Shown one piece after another: positions 10,966 through 22,260 of a DNA stretch of 64,000 bases. This DNA is from Phyllostachys edulis (lineage: Eukaryota > Streptophyta > Magnoliopsida > Poales > Poaceae): assembly GCA_036346405.1 (NCBI GenBank), contig CM070558.1:1116001-1180000 (forward strand). The letters are read 5' to 3'. A program made the position numbers and the translations under genes. Numbering within the stretch: position 1 is the stretch's first letter; each line of letters starts with the position of its first letter. The notes below the pieces were generated by a model. It did not search any database. It was not told where the DNA came from and worked only from the letters and a program-made list of their open reading frames with translations.

Positions 10966-11190
10966 ACTCAGTTCAAACTAATTTGAACATTTAAATTTAA
11001 TGTGGCGATAGTGGTTATATACCATGAAACTAACTCAAACTAGTTAAACTGAGGATGAATTTAATTACTTTTTTTGGAGTTTAATATCTCATATACACTT
11101 TTTTATGGGTATGTCAAAATACCCTCATCAAATGTCGTGAATCTCAAAGAACATCAACGGATATTGATTTTGGTGTCTACACACCAAGGT
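10966..11190 (+). repeat. Dispersed ~220-bp repeat (copy 1 of 4)
   Basis: AT-rich block beginning near CAGTTCAAACTAATTTGAAC and ending near AAAGAACATCAACGGATATT plus a GGTG..CACCAAGGTGC tail. Three further copies sit at 33813-34040 (inverted), 34375-34564 and 34632-34862. All four lie next to DUF594-derived sequence. It has no coding capacity; a MITE-like element or a fragment moved with the DUF594 duplications are both possible. Confidence 0.7.
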
Positions 11191-12685
11191 GCATGAAAGA
11201 CTTGTCGATTTTCTTTTTTCCCAAAGGAAGTGCTTTCTTGACCGTCGATGCGCATGGTGGGGTTGACCAAGGGCGAAGCGGGATGTGGTGCGCAGAAGCG
11301 GCACATTTAGCTCCTGCACATTCTCATAGTAAATGACACACAGACATACAGATTTTGGTTCCCCGCAGAAAATGCAAGGAGGACCATCCACATGCCGACT
11401 TTTAGTTTGATTGTCGCTTTGAGCAATTAGCGATTTAGTATTAACCATCAGGCAAAGGAATATATGTATTTTAGGAGGGTAATTAACTTCAAACTTCTCG
11501 AGTGCTACCCCTAAAACTAAATATGTGCAAACCGTTGGAAATGAGCTTCCAAATAGATTAATCTTCATCCTCACTTAGTTACACAGATTTAGCATTTCTC
11601 ATAATCTCATACCACACATGCATAAGCCTGTCGAGTTTTTGGCTCATACGACACTATGGCCATGCGTAATAGCAATTTTAGCCCCTTCCTGACCACAATG
11701 ACAAAAATAGCACCACGGACCTACTGACGCTCAACACTTTGCCAAGTCCGATCCCCAGGGGGCCAGACTCCCCCTCCACTGTGCCCTAGAGGGCTGGATT
11801 CCCCATTGCAAGCCACGTTTGAAATCCAGCCCCCAGGGGGCCGGACATGCTTGCATCGCGCCCCAGGGGCACAAGCAACGAGGCTCGTCGTTTCATGTTA
11901 CCCTCTCGTCATTTTGCGGTCTACGGAAATTACGTTGAGACGGCTATAAAACCCAACGTCACTCTCACACTCGTTCTCATTCTCGCTCAGCATAGAGACA
12001 CAGAGATAATAGAGCAAGGAAGCGAGTGCCTATTTTGTTGTCGATTAAGGAGTGTTTAGAGTAGTGTTTAGTGATCGTATTAGTATAGAAAGTTCGACAT
12101 CAAGAGGAGGTAATTTTTTTCTCCTATGCATTATGTTTATTAACTGTGTAATTAGTGCTAAATTAATTTAATCGTAATTACTTGGTCCAAATAATTTAGT
12201 CATAATTAATTAGCCATAGTTAATTAGTCATAATTTAAGCGTCCGGAGCAGGTTATGCACCAGAAGAGGCTTCATCACTCGTTCGATCAACACAATGCTT
12301 CGCGGCATGACGACGCTGTAAAATACTCATAACCTATGCTTGCTTCATTCATGATATTTTTACTGTTTGGTATTGAACAGTTGTTTTCTGTCACTTCAGT
12401 TTGATCGGGTCCAGCGGATTTCACGCGCATCTGGGTCAGCCATCTGCAGCCCAGATCATAGCGTTCCGGGGCTTCTCAGTACTATCAAGTCCATCTTCGA
12501 GGAGTCCAAGAAAATCATCACGAACATGAGCTGCGGTCGGTCGAGAGATGACGTGCTTCAGGCTGCGCACCAGTTAAGTGGTCGGTGATTGCCAAGGCCA
12601 TATAGCTGCTCGGATGATATCCATAGCTGATTGTTCGTGACCTAAACTGTTCTACGACTAGTTTGGCTATAATAAAAGGAATTTA
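11191..12685 (+). other. Unclassified, possibly captured or retroelement-derived segment
   Basis: Contains a duplicated flank block (11247-11303), a CCAGGGGGCC-rich stretch (11745-11870) and a plausible core promoter with TATAAA at 11945-11950 and a pyrimidine-rich start region after it. It also contains exon-like pieces at about 12250-12320 (HQKRLHHSFDQHNASRHDD) and 12390-12588 (SIFEESKKIITNMSCGRSR, then stop at 12586-12588). The pieces could be spliced, but I do not recognise the protein. Promoter plus two small exons suggests a small gene or a gene fragment inside a transposon. Confidence 0.3.
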
Positions 12686-12968
12686 GGGCATGTACAATGG
12701 TACAGACAGCTGCTGTCAATAGTAACTCTCCATATCACCTGTAGACAGCACTAAAGACAGCTCATACAATGGTACAACAGCTGCTGTCTTTTTAGTTGTC
12801 TTTATAGAACACACAATCTTTTAATGCTTTTCTTGTTTCTCGTGGTACAGTCGACTACAGGATTGTAGACAGCATCTTTCTCTCTCTTCATTCTCTTTTA
12901 TCCATGTCAGCAAAAATCCTACGTGGCAGCGACTATAGACGACTGACATAAGTCCATTGTACATGCTC
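12686..12968. mobile_element. Tourist-like (PIF/Harbinger) MITE
   Basis: 283-bp element with near-perfect 15-bp terminal inverted repeats, GGGCATGTACAATGG on the left and CCATTGTACATGCTC on the right (14 of 15 match). It is bounded by TTA target duplications at 12683-12685 and 12969-12971. The interior holds inverted CAGCTGCTGTC / GACAGCAGCTG-type blocks. Size, TIR and TTA target all fit the Tourist class of Harbinger-derived MITEs. It encodes nothing. Confidence 0.93.
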
Positions 12969-13820
12969 TTAAACTTCGTTTATAAACTAGTTGTATGTTC
13001 ATAACCCTACCTCCATCTCGGGTAGGGTTACTATAGACGACTGTTTTTTTTTGTTCATTTTCATTTCAATCGAATTTCTAACTTTTTTGGTGTGCTTGGC
13101 CTCCACCTCCATCTCGGGTGAGTGAGATGATGATGTCAACACCCTCTCCCTTGTCCATTTTATAGATTATGATTACTAATTTAGTTATTCACGGGTGGAG
13201 GACGAGGAAGAGATGCATGAAAAAGAGTGGGAGATTAACTGCATGGTCAAGAGAGATGAGAGGCATCCTGATTCATCTCTCTACATGATCGATCACCTAG
13301 GATTGTCGCATAATTGTGCTCAATACTTGTTTTAGATGGTGGAACAAGTGTGCAATCACATTAAAACTCACAGCCAGGTCACGGGTCTAAATCGTCACAA
13401 TATCGTAGTAGTGACGTTTCTACAGTGAAGTTTCAACTCTCTTTTTTAAGACATGTTCAAACTTCAAAGTTTGGGATATTTTACTTTTATATGCATCTTC
13501 TGAGTAGTAGTATTCCACCCAATTTTGGAAATAGTTTGTTAATGCTTCCACAGAGGGATATGAAAATGGTTTATGAGGTTGCCTCTAGCGCTCGCTAAAT
13601 CAAATTCACCTGCCACACCATGCAAACAATATTTGGGCCTGGTGCATTAATAAATTACTCTGGTTAATAAAAGATTATCAAGTATGATTTCACATATCTG
13701 TTTGGGTCTAGCGCATGATCAAGTTGCCATTATGTGTAGCTTTGATCGAATAGAAACACTGTGCTGATAAAAACGTCTTTGTTATAGCACAAAACCACTA
13801 ACATGAGGTGTTAGTTGAGT
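12969..13820. other. Intergenic, no gene seen
   Basis: AT-rich non-coding sequence. A CCTCCATCTCGGGT phrase occurs twice (about 13009 and 13105), suggesting a small duplication of about 96 bp that has diverged. No open frame, TIR pair or terminal motif was found. Confidence 0.5.
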
Positions 13821-13821
13821 C

Positions 13822-14502
13822 ATGTGCTTACCCTTGATTTTGTTTCGCAATGTAAAGTTGGTGAGGCAGAGCAAGAAAGGATTTCTTCCGCACCAATCCT
13901 ACCGGATAAACAAAGCGAAAAAGAGAGCGAGGAGAGTCACGCTACGTAGACGTTTTTTCCTCTGCTGTCCTTCCCGGCCCTCCGATTTTTTTTCGTTTTG
14001 CGCGTTGGCTCCGCCTCGACGTTTCGGCTCGTGCGCAGAGAGAAAAGGGGATCGGTTGAGCGCGTCTTCCCAGTCTTCGCTTCTCCACCGCAAGGTTGGC
14101 TTCCCTCCTCCTTCCGCCACAAGCCTGCCGCTGCCGCTGCTGCTCCATCCTCCTCCACGGCAAGTCCGGCTCCCTTCCTCCTTCGTCACCACCCGTGAAT
14201 TCGTGGCCTTCGGTCTTCGTTCCTTCGCTGATGCCCCGCTTCCCCCTACCCCGTCTGCTATTTTCCCCCATCGCCCCCCTTCTTCTTCTTTGCCGCCGCC
14301 GCCACCCCAGGCTCCTTCCTCTTCCCCAAGAACACCCCCCTCCCCCGCCCTCGCGGGAGTCCCGCCAGCAGAGGAGGAGCGCCGCACGGCTATGTGCCTC
14401 CCTAAGATGGTCGCCAACGTCCTCTCCAGTGCGCTCCCCGGCCTACTAGCTGTTGGTACGCTACTGACTTCTGCTTTCTTCGCTATTCTGACTTCTGATT
14501 AG
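13822..14502 (+). other. GC-rich, exon-1-like segment upstream of LINE
   Basis: A sharply GC- and CpG-rich block with a proline/serine-rich open frame of 226 codons and long open frames on the other strand too, so openness alone is no proof of coding. A short frame from about 14392 (MCLPKMVANVLSSALPGLLA) is followed by a possible splice donor GTTGGTACG at 14452. It could be exon 1 of a host gene whose intron took the LINE, a captured fragment, or the GC-rich 5' leader of the LINE itself. I cannot choose between these. Confidence 0.35.
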
Positions 14503-14580
14503 TGAGGTGTTTGTCGGTGTTCACAAAAATTTCCTTCGTTGCTAGAGGGTGACCACAGTTGATACCAACAAACTAGAGTT

Positions 14581-15112
14581 ATGAAACAAGTAGACGACAG
14601 CTTTCCATCTTCCATCATTTTTAGCTCTGAAATTTATTCTTCCACCCCCTCCAGTGTGTACCATGCCGCCTTCCTGGCAGCCGGTCATTCCAGTGTGTCC
14701 TCCTATTACTCCAGTCCAAAGCCCAGTGGCAGTAGTTCCTTTAGAATCGATACATTGCATCCACTTGAAATGGCCACCTTCTCCTGTTTCCCAGCCGACT
14801 CCCAGTGCGCCCTTACAGTCAAATGCTCGCAGTCCAAACACTACCTCTTTTGATGCCTCAAAGCTTCTTCAACTACTTCCACCAAGTGGCAAAGGCAAGG
14901 CTGGGATTCCAGACCTCAACGCACCTCCGGTCTATGTGATCGATTCCAGCACAGGCAAAGGAGATAACACACAAGTTTATGTCAGAAGAAGTGCAAGAAT
15001 TCAGAAGACTTATGATGGAGAACATATTAACTCCGTCGACCGGGCCAGTCGGCGGATTGCTGCCACAGCACCGACTTCTTCGGGCGGTTCAACCTCCTCA
15101 GGCAATCGCTGA
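14581..15112 (+). pseudogene. LINE ORF1-like (gag-like) remnant
   Basis: Proline-rich frame (14654-15112) ending in KGKAGIPDLNAPP ... YVRRSARIQKTYDGE ... SSGNR and a TGA at 15110-15112. The basic RRSARI segment close to the ORF1 end is usual in grass L1 elements, where ORF1 encodes an RNA-binding chaperone. The N-terminal portion and any CCHC knuckle are not visible in this frame, so it is partial or frameshifted. Confidence 0.55.
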
Positions 15113-15545
15113 CGCGGTCGTCCAAAAGTGAGGAACGTAGAGACTGTGGCACCTCTACCGATCAAGATGAAGCCCAAGGCCATGACTAGATTCGCGTCAA
15201 TACCCCCAAGCCCGGTTCAGCCACCGGTTGTAATGTCATCTTGTTCTGTGTTTTTGTCTTCTCCCCCCTTGTTCTCTAGGTCGATTAGGCTTACTGTAGT
15301 CCCTTTTTGATTCCTAGTTTCTTTCTATTGGAGTTTGTATCTCTTGTCTTGTTCCAATGGCTGTCGTCTTTGGGTGGTTTCAAGTTGGTTACCGCTCTTC
15401 TACTTCTTTCTCATTACTGTTTCTTGATGCCGCTTTTTTCTTTTGGTCATGAGACAACCTGCACTTCCTTTGGCTTGAGCTTTTGCCTGAACCAGGGTGG
15501 GAAAGGGCTACAGACAAGTCCCTTTAGCAGTTTGCACCTATCATT

Positions 15546-18500
15546 ATGAAAGTGCTGTCTTGGAATGTACGTGGTTTGGGAGATGAATTGAAAACATCTT
15601 TAGTCTTCCAATCGATTCAAATCTTTAAGCCAGACATTTTATGCTTACAAGAAACCAAGCTTTCACACATTGACATCTTCAAAGCTTTTAGACTTCTGCC
15701 ACACTCCCTGCAAACTTTTCACTATCAACCTTTAGTCCAGTCTTCGGGAGAACTTCTCACAGCCTAGGCAGATTCAAAGTTCAACGCCTCCCTTTTGCAT
15801 GCAGACAATCCTTCTCTATCGCTAAGCTTCCAGTCAAGGAACGACAACATGAAGTTCGACATCACTAATGTCTATGCACCTTTTGATGATCTCAGTCGAC
15901 AACCTTTCTTTGATTCCTTATCAAGCATTCGTTCTACCATAACGAAAGCTTGGATGGTGCTAGGTGATTTTAATATCTATAGATATGCACATGAAAAAAA
16001 CTCTGGCCATCTAAATTTGAGTGGCATGAACATCTTCAACAGCTGGATTAGAGACCATGGTCTCATTGATATAGACATTCCAAATAAGAAATACACATGG
16101 TCTAATAAGCGAAGGAATCCGAATCTCATTAAGCTAGACAGGATCCTTGTTGACACTGAATGGAGTCAGATGTTCCGGGGGATTTCAGTTAAGGCAGAGT
16201 TGGCAATCACCTCAGACCACAACCCAATTCTTGCCGATATGACTACCAATATTCCCCCCTCCAGAATTTTCAGATTCGAAAACTACTGGTTGTCAATGTC
16301 GGATTTTCAAACTTTGGTAACTCACAATTGGACAAGAGGCGCTAGATGCTTAGCCAGTGCTTCGGTTCTGAACCATAAATTAAGAAGACTTCATGCAAAG
16401 ATTAGAGCCTAGCACAAACTGAAGGCTAGCCTAACCAATCTGCTTATAAACAACATACACACCTCAGAGTACCTTGACAACATAGAGGAATGGAGACCCC
16501 TGACTACCATAGAATACATCTTTAGAAAAAATATTCATGTCAACATACAAGATATAATGAAGCTCTCAACGATAAAATGAAGGCAGCAGGCAAAAATCAA
16601 ATGGTGCAAGCTTGGTGATGAGAACACACACTTTTTTCACGTCACCGCAATGATCAATCATCGGAAAAGAAGTATAAAGGTTCTAATCGACAATAGGATT
16701 GAACTCTTTGACACAGCGTCAAAATTACAGACTGTGATTGAACATTTCAGAGAAACATTCAGCACGACAACACATTGGTCAACTAATATCAATGTTTCAG
16801 AGCTTTACCCAGAGGACCAACAAAGCATGTACTCCCTATCTGCGGCCTTCGTCTGGGAGGAAATAACAAACGCTGTGATGCAATCGCCAAACAATATAAG
16901 CCTAGGGCCGGATGGTTTCACAAATGAATTCTATAAAACATTCAAAACGACCCTCAAACCGGACCTGTTACAGTTATTTAACGAGTTCTAGACTACACAT
17001 CTTGATCTTACAAGTGTTAACATATCTTACATCACTCTGATCCCGAAAAGAGAGACACCAACGGACATTAAAGACTTCAGACCAATCTCGCTCTAGCACA
17101 ACATACCAAAACTGATCAGTAAAGTCTTGTCCTTAAGACTAAAGCCGAAAATCTCTGGCCTAATAGATCAAATGCAGTCAGGCTTTATCTCCAACAGATC
17201 AATAGCAGAAAACTTCATATTAGCATCAGAATTGGTTCAGTCTGCTCTTACGAGGAAAAAACCAATGATAATTCTCAAACTGGACTTCCACAAAGCATTT
17301 GACACAATCAATTGGGATTGTCTTACCCACGTCCTACAACACAGAGGCTTTGATGATAGATGGACCAAATGGATTCGCAGCATACTATCAACCAGCAAAG
17401 CGCACTTACTCATCAATGGTATAGTAGGTGAACAGTTTCAATACAAGCAAGGTGTGCACCAAGGAGACCCCTTGTCTCCATACCTTTTCATTCTAGTAGC
17501 TGATGTTCTACAAAGATTAATAAAGCAAGCAATGAACAATGATATAATCTCACACCCGCTGGACATACAAGGTTATTTGCCAATCTTATAGTACGCAGAT
17601 GACACTCTCATTTTATTGAAAGGTACAGTGCAACAAGTGACGGCCTTAAAGGAAATCCTAGACACTTTCTCCTGTTTCTCAGGATTAAAGATCAATTATC
17701 ATAAGAGCATACTCATACCAATTCACATGTCAATTGAAGATACAAATTTGGTGGCTGCCACCTTGCAGTGTCCTATCAGCTCCCTACCATGTAACTATCT
17801 AGGACTGCCTCTCGCTACGAACAGAATTCCTCATAGTCTGCTGCAACCGATTATAGACAAAGTGGATAAGAGACTGGCTGGCTGGATCCCAGCCCTCCTG
17901 TCTTGGGGGGGGGGAGTGACAATGATCAACACGGTGCTATCAGCAATACCAACTTATTACATGAGCTGCCTCAAATGGCCAGACCGTAGCATTGACGCAA
18001 TTTACAAAATTCGGAGGGCTTTCCTTTGGCGCGGAAATAGAGAAATGCATGGAGGCCACTGTCTTGTTGCCTGGACGACGGTCCTTTTACAAAAAGAGCA
18101 GGGGGCTAGGACTAAGAGACCTCAAACTACACAACCAAGCTTTGCTCATGAAATTTGCGGCTAAACTATTGTCTAATCATCCATATCCTTGCTTTCAATG
18201 GTTAAGAATGCATTATTTCTGGAATATCATAACGACACAACTGTGCCCTAGAGACACAGCCGTCTGGAAAACAATATCGTCAGTAATACAGGTAACGGTT
18301 CAATTGAAAAAAGTGATCATTGGCAACGGAAATAATACAATGTTTTGGAAGGATAACTGGACGATAATGGGACGTTTTCAGTTTAGTTTACCCACCCTTT
18401 TCACTTTTTTACAGCTCAACCAAACTGCTCAGTACGTTCGCAATTTCAAAAGAATAATTGGACGATATCACTGCAACCAGTCCTTTCACAACAAGCTGTG

Positions 18501-19206
18501 TTAGAATATCAAATTCTGCAAGCTTTTCTGACCACCCAACAACTCCAATTGGATATTTTGGATCAGCGGGTAGCCCTCTCAACCATGGCTGCCCCGACTA
18601 TATCGACTTTTTACAAAACCTTATCATTTCATGGCTTAAAATGGCCAGCAACGGATCACACTTGGAATCAATCAATACCTCACAGCTGTAGAGTCTTCTT
18701 ATGGCTAGCTTTTTGAGGCCGTCTAAACACTAGAGACAACATGACAGTTAAACATTGGACGGAAGACCCGCATTGCGACATCTGCCCTGCAATAGAAACA
18801 ATTGATCACATTATCTTGCGTTGCCAGCTTGCAGACAATCTCTGGAAAAAAATTAGGTCTTGCACAAGAAGCAAACTCAGCTCAGAACATACTACAATTT
18901 CTGGAAAAGATTATGTTAAAGGATAAAACTTTCAACAAAATTTGGCCAATCTGTTTTGCGGCTTGCGTGCACACATTATGGATTCTAAGAAATAATCGGG
19001 TCTTTCAACAATCTGAGAACAATGTGACGATTCTACTACAGAAGATTCGAAGCTTGGTCACTCTTTGGATGTACCAGGCCAAACCCAAGTTTCAAATTGT
19101 TATGCGTCAATGGTGCCACCTCTTATTGTATCTCTTTTCGTTCACGTTTTATTTTCGTTTCTTTCTTTCTTTTATTTTCGTTTCTTATTTTCTCTTTCTT
19201 TTGTAA
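15546..19206 (+). pseudogene. LINE ORF2: endonuclease, reverse transcriptase, zf-RVT; broken
   Basis: Starts with the apurinic-type endonuclease signature MKVLSWNVRGLGDE and LCLQETKL. LGDFNIYR and ITSDHNPI follow (15960-16230). The reverse transcriptase shows KLDFHKAFDTINWDCL (about 17278), GVHQGDPLSPYLFILV (about 17450) and YADDTLILL (17592 onward). The zinc-binding zf-RVT end has FLWRGNRE (about 18023) and HCDICPAIETIDHIILRC (about 18769). Stops or frameshifts break the frame near 15764, 16410, 16990, 17095, 17589 (TAG directly before YADD), 18110, 18500 and 18715. The protein would be about 1,200 residues if intact. The element cannot move on its own. Confidence 0.93.
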
Positions 19207-19281
19207 ACTTTTGTTTGACAACCAATGCAATATAATGGTCATAAGGTAGAGATCCTTCTACCTTCTTACATCAAAAAAAAA

Positions 19282-20510
19282 TACTATGGAGACCTCCCAC
19301 CCTTATTGTGCACAGCACCAGTGAAGGTTGGTGGTACCTTCCCTTCCATCTTTATATCTACCCATGCATTATGCATCAGACATTGAGTTTTAGTATATTC
19401 CCTGCAGTTCCAATTTGGAAAATTCAAGAATGATGCGTACAATAAAAGTGGAAAGGGCAAGATTCTTTGCAACGTGTTGTGATCTTTGGAGACATGGGAA
19501 AGGTGTAGATTCAGTCTTTAACTCACATTTTCTGACAACGGAGTTATCTGGGGAGCTAGATTGAGGGCATTTGCTGAGGCCATCCTCTCCATTGAGGTCT
19601 TGGAGGCTTCTCAGGCTTATTGGTGCGTCGATCCATCAAGCCCTTAGAGTACATCATCTATGGTCTGTATCATCAGCTTCTTTAACAATTCGATCTGTAT
19701 AACATTTAGCAGAATTATCATAAGATAATGTTTTCATGCTCTTTCATTTTTGCTCAAGAAATGCTACTGGGTATTATAGCTATCACTGGAATTCATCATT
19801 TTGATGGTGTTTTCATGCTATCGCTGGTTCTTTAGAGCGTAGATCGCATAAATTATTGTGTAATGTTAAATATAATGTTCCTAGATACTCCCTACAGTCA
19901 AATAGAAGTTATGTAAAATAGTTGTCACATTTGAGTACCTTGGATCTGGTACAATAAGAGCCGAACTTAGTCAAAAACATGGCCTCTACGAGCTGCAAAT
20001 CTCACAATTTGAAATTAATGATCTTGTTCAGTTAGCAGTTTTCCGAAAGGTTCTTCTTGGAGAACACTGTCCTGTAGGCATGCGGCTGGTAGATTTCTAC
20101 CTTTTTTATGTCTTCCTTTCGTGCTAATGCTTGGAAGGTTGCTTTGTACTACTCTCCAACTCCAAACATGTTCTTTTCATTAGTCATAGGGGATAATATA
20201 TCTAATTATCAGATATGTGAGTAATGTTTAGAGTGATCCACTGATTGCAAATGTTTTTCCTTATGAATCTTGCAATCAGATGTTGGAGCTCAAGTGGTAG
20301 CCAACCATAGATGCAGTGGAGGCTAAGGACCCTTTCCTACCTAATGATGCCAAGGTATCATCTTCTATTGTATTTTGTAGGGTGGTCCTCAAGTTCATAT
20401 TCTCTGTGACCCTATTTTGCCTTAGTATAACTCTGTGCCTTCGTATCTTATTTTTATATGCATAGTAGGTGCTGAATACTACCATGACAGGTTAGCTGAT
20501 TTCTTCCAAA
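19282..20510 (+). other. Degenerate genic fragments, mostly unassigned
   Basis: Contains short exon-like open stretches that I cannot name. One at about 19951-20130 reads TIRAELSQKHGLYELQISQF and then DLVQLAVFRKVLLGEHCPVG. Another at about 19550-19655 reads VIWGARLRAFAEAILSIEVL. Because recognisable pyruvate kinase exons follow directly at 20.5 kb, these may be pieces of other genes picked up by the same element, or decayed 5' exons and introns. Confidence 0.35.
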
Positions 20511-20513
20511 AAA

Positions 20514-21110
20514 ATGTTCAGATGTCCCATATATGTGCACAAAATCCCGACATGCTTATGCTCCAACAGAAAAGGATGGGAAGACATAAAGTTTGGCATT
20601 GAAAACGGTGCTGATTTCTATGATGTTTCCTTTGTGAAGGATGCCAGAGTTATTCATGAACTCAAGGACTACCTTCAAAGTGATGTTCTCTCTATCATGT
20701 ATGAAAGTCTTGGATATCTATATTGGGAATTAAATTAATGTGTTCTTTGCTCTTTTTCATATCCAGGTGCTAATGAAGATATACATGCATTGCAATAACT
20801 GAGGTCCAACAGAGAAGGCATGGGAAGACATAAAGTTTGGCATTGAAAACGGTGCTGATTTCTATGATGTTTCCTTTGTGAAGGATGCCAAAGTTATTCA
20901 TGAACTCAAGGACTACCTTCAAAGTGATGTTCTCTCTATCATGTATGAAAGTCTTGGATATCTATATTGGGAATTACATTAATGTGTTCTTTGCTCTTTT
21001 TCATATCCAGGTGCTAATGCAGATATATACATGTCATTGCAATAACTGAGGGTGCAGATTCATTGTCAAATCTCTAGACTATTATTGCCACATTAGATGG
21101 GGTAAGACCA
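20514..21110 (+). pseudogene. Plastid-type pyruvate kinase fragment with duplicated exon
   Basis: Two successive copies encode KxWEDIKFGIENGADFYDVSF followed by VKDAKVIHELKDYLQS, the barrel segment found in plastid pyruvate kinases, at about 20575-20690 and 20820-20935. Each is followed by an intron-like TTTTTCATATCCAG and a downstream exon start, GANEDIH / GANADIY. After the second copy the frame continues as decayed IEGADSLSNLQ..IIATLDG-like sequence (21048-21100). Only about 60-70 residues of an enzyme of more than 500 are present and stops follow, so it makes no enzyme. The family converts phosphoenolpyruvate to pyruvate in plastids. Confidence 0.85.
20564..21050 (+). repeat. 244-bp tandem duplication of pyruvate kinase exon plus intron
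   Basis: Copy 1 (about 20564-20806) and copy 2 (about 20807-21050) are nearly identical, including the intron part and the GTGCTAATG.AGATATA..CATGCATTGC exon start. Copy 1 has lost one base (AAGGATGGG against AAGGCATGGG), shifting its frame. High identity through intron and exon indicates a fairly recent event. Confidence 0.9.
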
Positions 21111-21661
21111 TGAGCACCGTCTATGTCAATTCTTTCATAGTAAAAAGACATTGTCAAATGTCAACTCCTTTCAATATTTAGATGTCCTTCAGATAGTTGT
21201 CATGTGAATTGGACCAAGCGATGTGTGTTGCGGACTCTTTGTGGAAGTTGGAACACATAGATTTTATGTTCTTAATTCTACTGTTCTATTCCGACCTGCA
21301 TGTATCCTGTATGTGTCTGTATCCTGTATGTGTCTGCATGCATGTCTTGTTCTATGCATGATAAATGAAAAAAATAATATTTGTCACCTTCATGGACTTC
21401 TTTATTAGTGCTAGACACTGAACTTCTTGAAATGCTTATAGTCAATGGTGGCCATGTCTTACATTTCCTCCCCTCTTTTGTTTATTCATACGCGTCCTTT
21501 TATTTCTTTACTTCCATATAGCCTCCACGCAATACAATTTTTTAGGCTCTCCTATAGGGTGCATATAATTCTACATGTTGTGTTGTTGTTTTACTAGATT
21601 AGTCAAAATGTGTTCATTGTAACGTTGCCTCGGCGCGCTAATGCACGTGCAGGGCTACCAG
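21051..21661 (+). mobile_element. Possible Helitron 3' end downstream of pyruvate kinase fragment
   Basis: The segment ends with CGGCGCGCTAATGCACGTGC (imperfect hairpin) followed by AGGGCTACCAG|T at 21651-21662. Plant Helitrons end with a short GC-rich hairpin, about ten bases, then CTRR before a host T; CTACCAG looks like a one-base decay of CTACTAG. This would make the pyruvate kinase fragments cargo of a + strand non-autonomous Helitron. Its 5' TC terminus was not located and could lie beyond the LINE. Confidence 0.4.
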
Positions 21662-22080
21662 TACCATTAGTTGTTGAGCACTTTGCACTAGTCCATCCAC
21701 TCCTTGGAAGAAGAGCGTAATCACGTGGTGTCAGTATTCGCGCAACTTCAGACTGCCCAACAACGTGCAGAATTTGTGACTACATAATTCGTCGCTTTTA
21801 CAAAACTAGGCTGAAAATGCGCGCGTTGCTGCGCCGGTTGCAAATGCGTCGTCGGCAATTATAGATCGTTATGATGACAATCATATGTTCGTAAATGATA
21901 TGTTTGGAATTTTGCATAATGTTGGTTCTGACTTCTGTTATCTTTTTCCTTGTCCATAGAATCTGTCATGTGCAGGATATGTGCAAAATAAAATCAATGG
22001 TAACAGATTGAAATCCAGAAAGATGGGTGGCATGTAATACTAACCTGAACAGGATGTTATATAATGGCTATATATAGGCA
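21662..22080. other. Intergenic, no gene seen
   Basis: Decayed sequence with weak open stretches near 21690-21960 that I cannot assign. No terminal repeats recognised. Confidence 0.4.
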
Positions 22081-22260
22081 CATCCTAATCTTGATTAGGC
22101 ATAGAACGGTTGTGTAATTTACATAATCCAGAAGTATGGTTTCTTAAAAAGGAAGACATAGGCATATAGTTATTACATGGGTACGAATTCTTTTGAGCCA
22201 GTGCAGTTCTAATATAGACAGTAGTCCATGATTCATTGTCTAAACGTTTGACGGTACTGT

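Larger units (their letters stand above)
14545..19281 (+). mobile_element. L1-type LINE retrotransposon, inactive
   Basis: A + strand element with an ORF1-like region (about 14650-15112), an inter-ORF spacer and ORF2 from ATG 15546, ending with a 3' untranslated part and a short poly(A) (A9 at 19273-19281). The order endonuclease, reverse transcriptase, zf-RVT, poly(A) tail is diagnostic. The 5' limit is uncertain: it could reach back into the GC-rich block at 13.8-14.5 kb, giving a full-length size near 5.4 kb. I found no convincing target-site duplication. Confidence 0.85.

Noticed and set aside
8614..13414. A complete CACTA element from CACTACTACAAAAA (8614) to GTAGTAGTG (13405)
   Set aside because: The right motif lacks the preceding TTTTT and any subterminal TCACAGACGG repeats, and the interval contains unrelated DUF594 and MITE sequence. 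Chance match.
13899..14417. 172-codon Gly/Arg-rich minus-strand frame
   Set aside because: Antisense of a GC-rich stretch with simple-sequence composition; no start context or domain.
21641..21662. Using this hairpin as the 3' end of the large minus-strand Helitron at 22-33 kb
   Set aside because: The hairpin-then-CTACCAG order reads on the plus strand, so it would belong to a plus-strand element to its left, not to the minus-strand Rep/helicase element.
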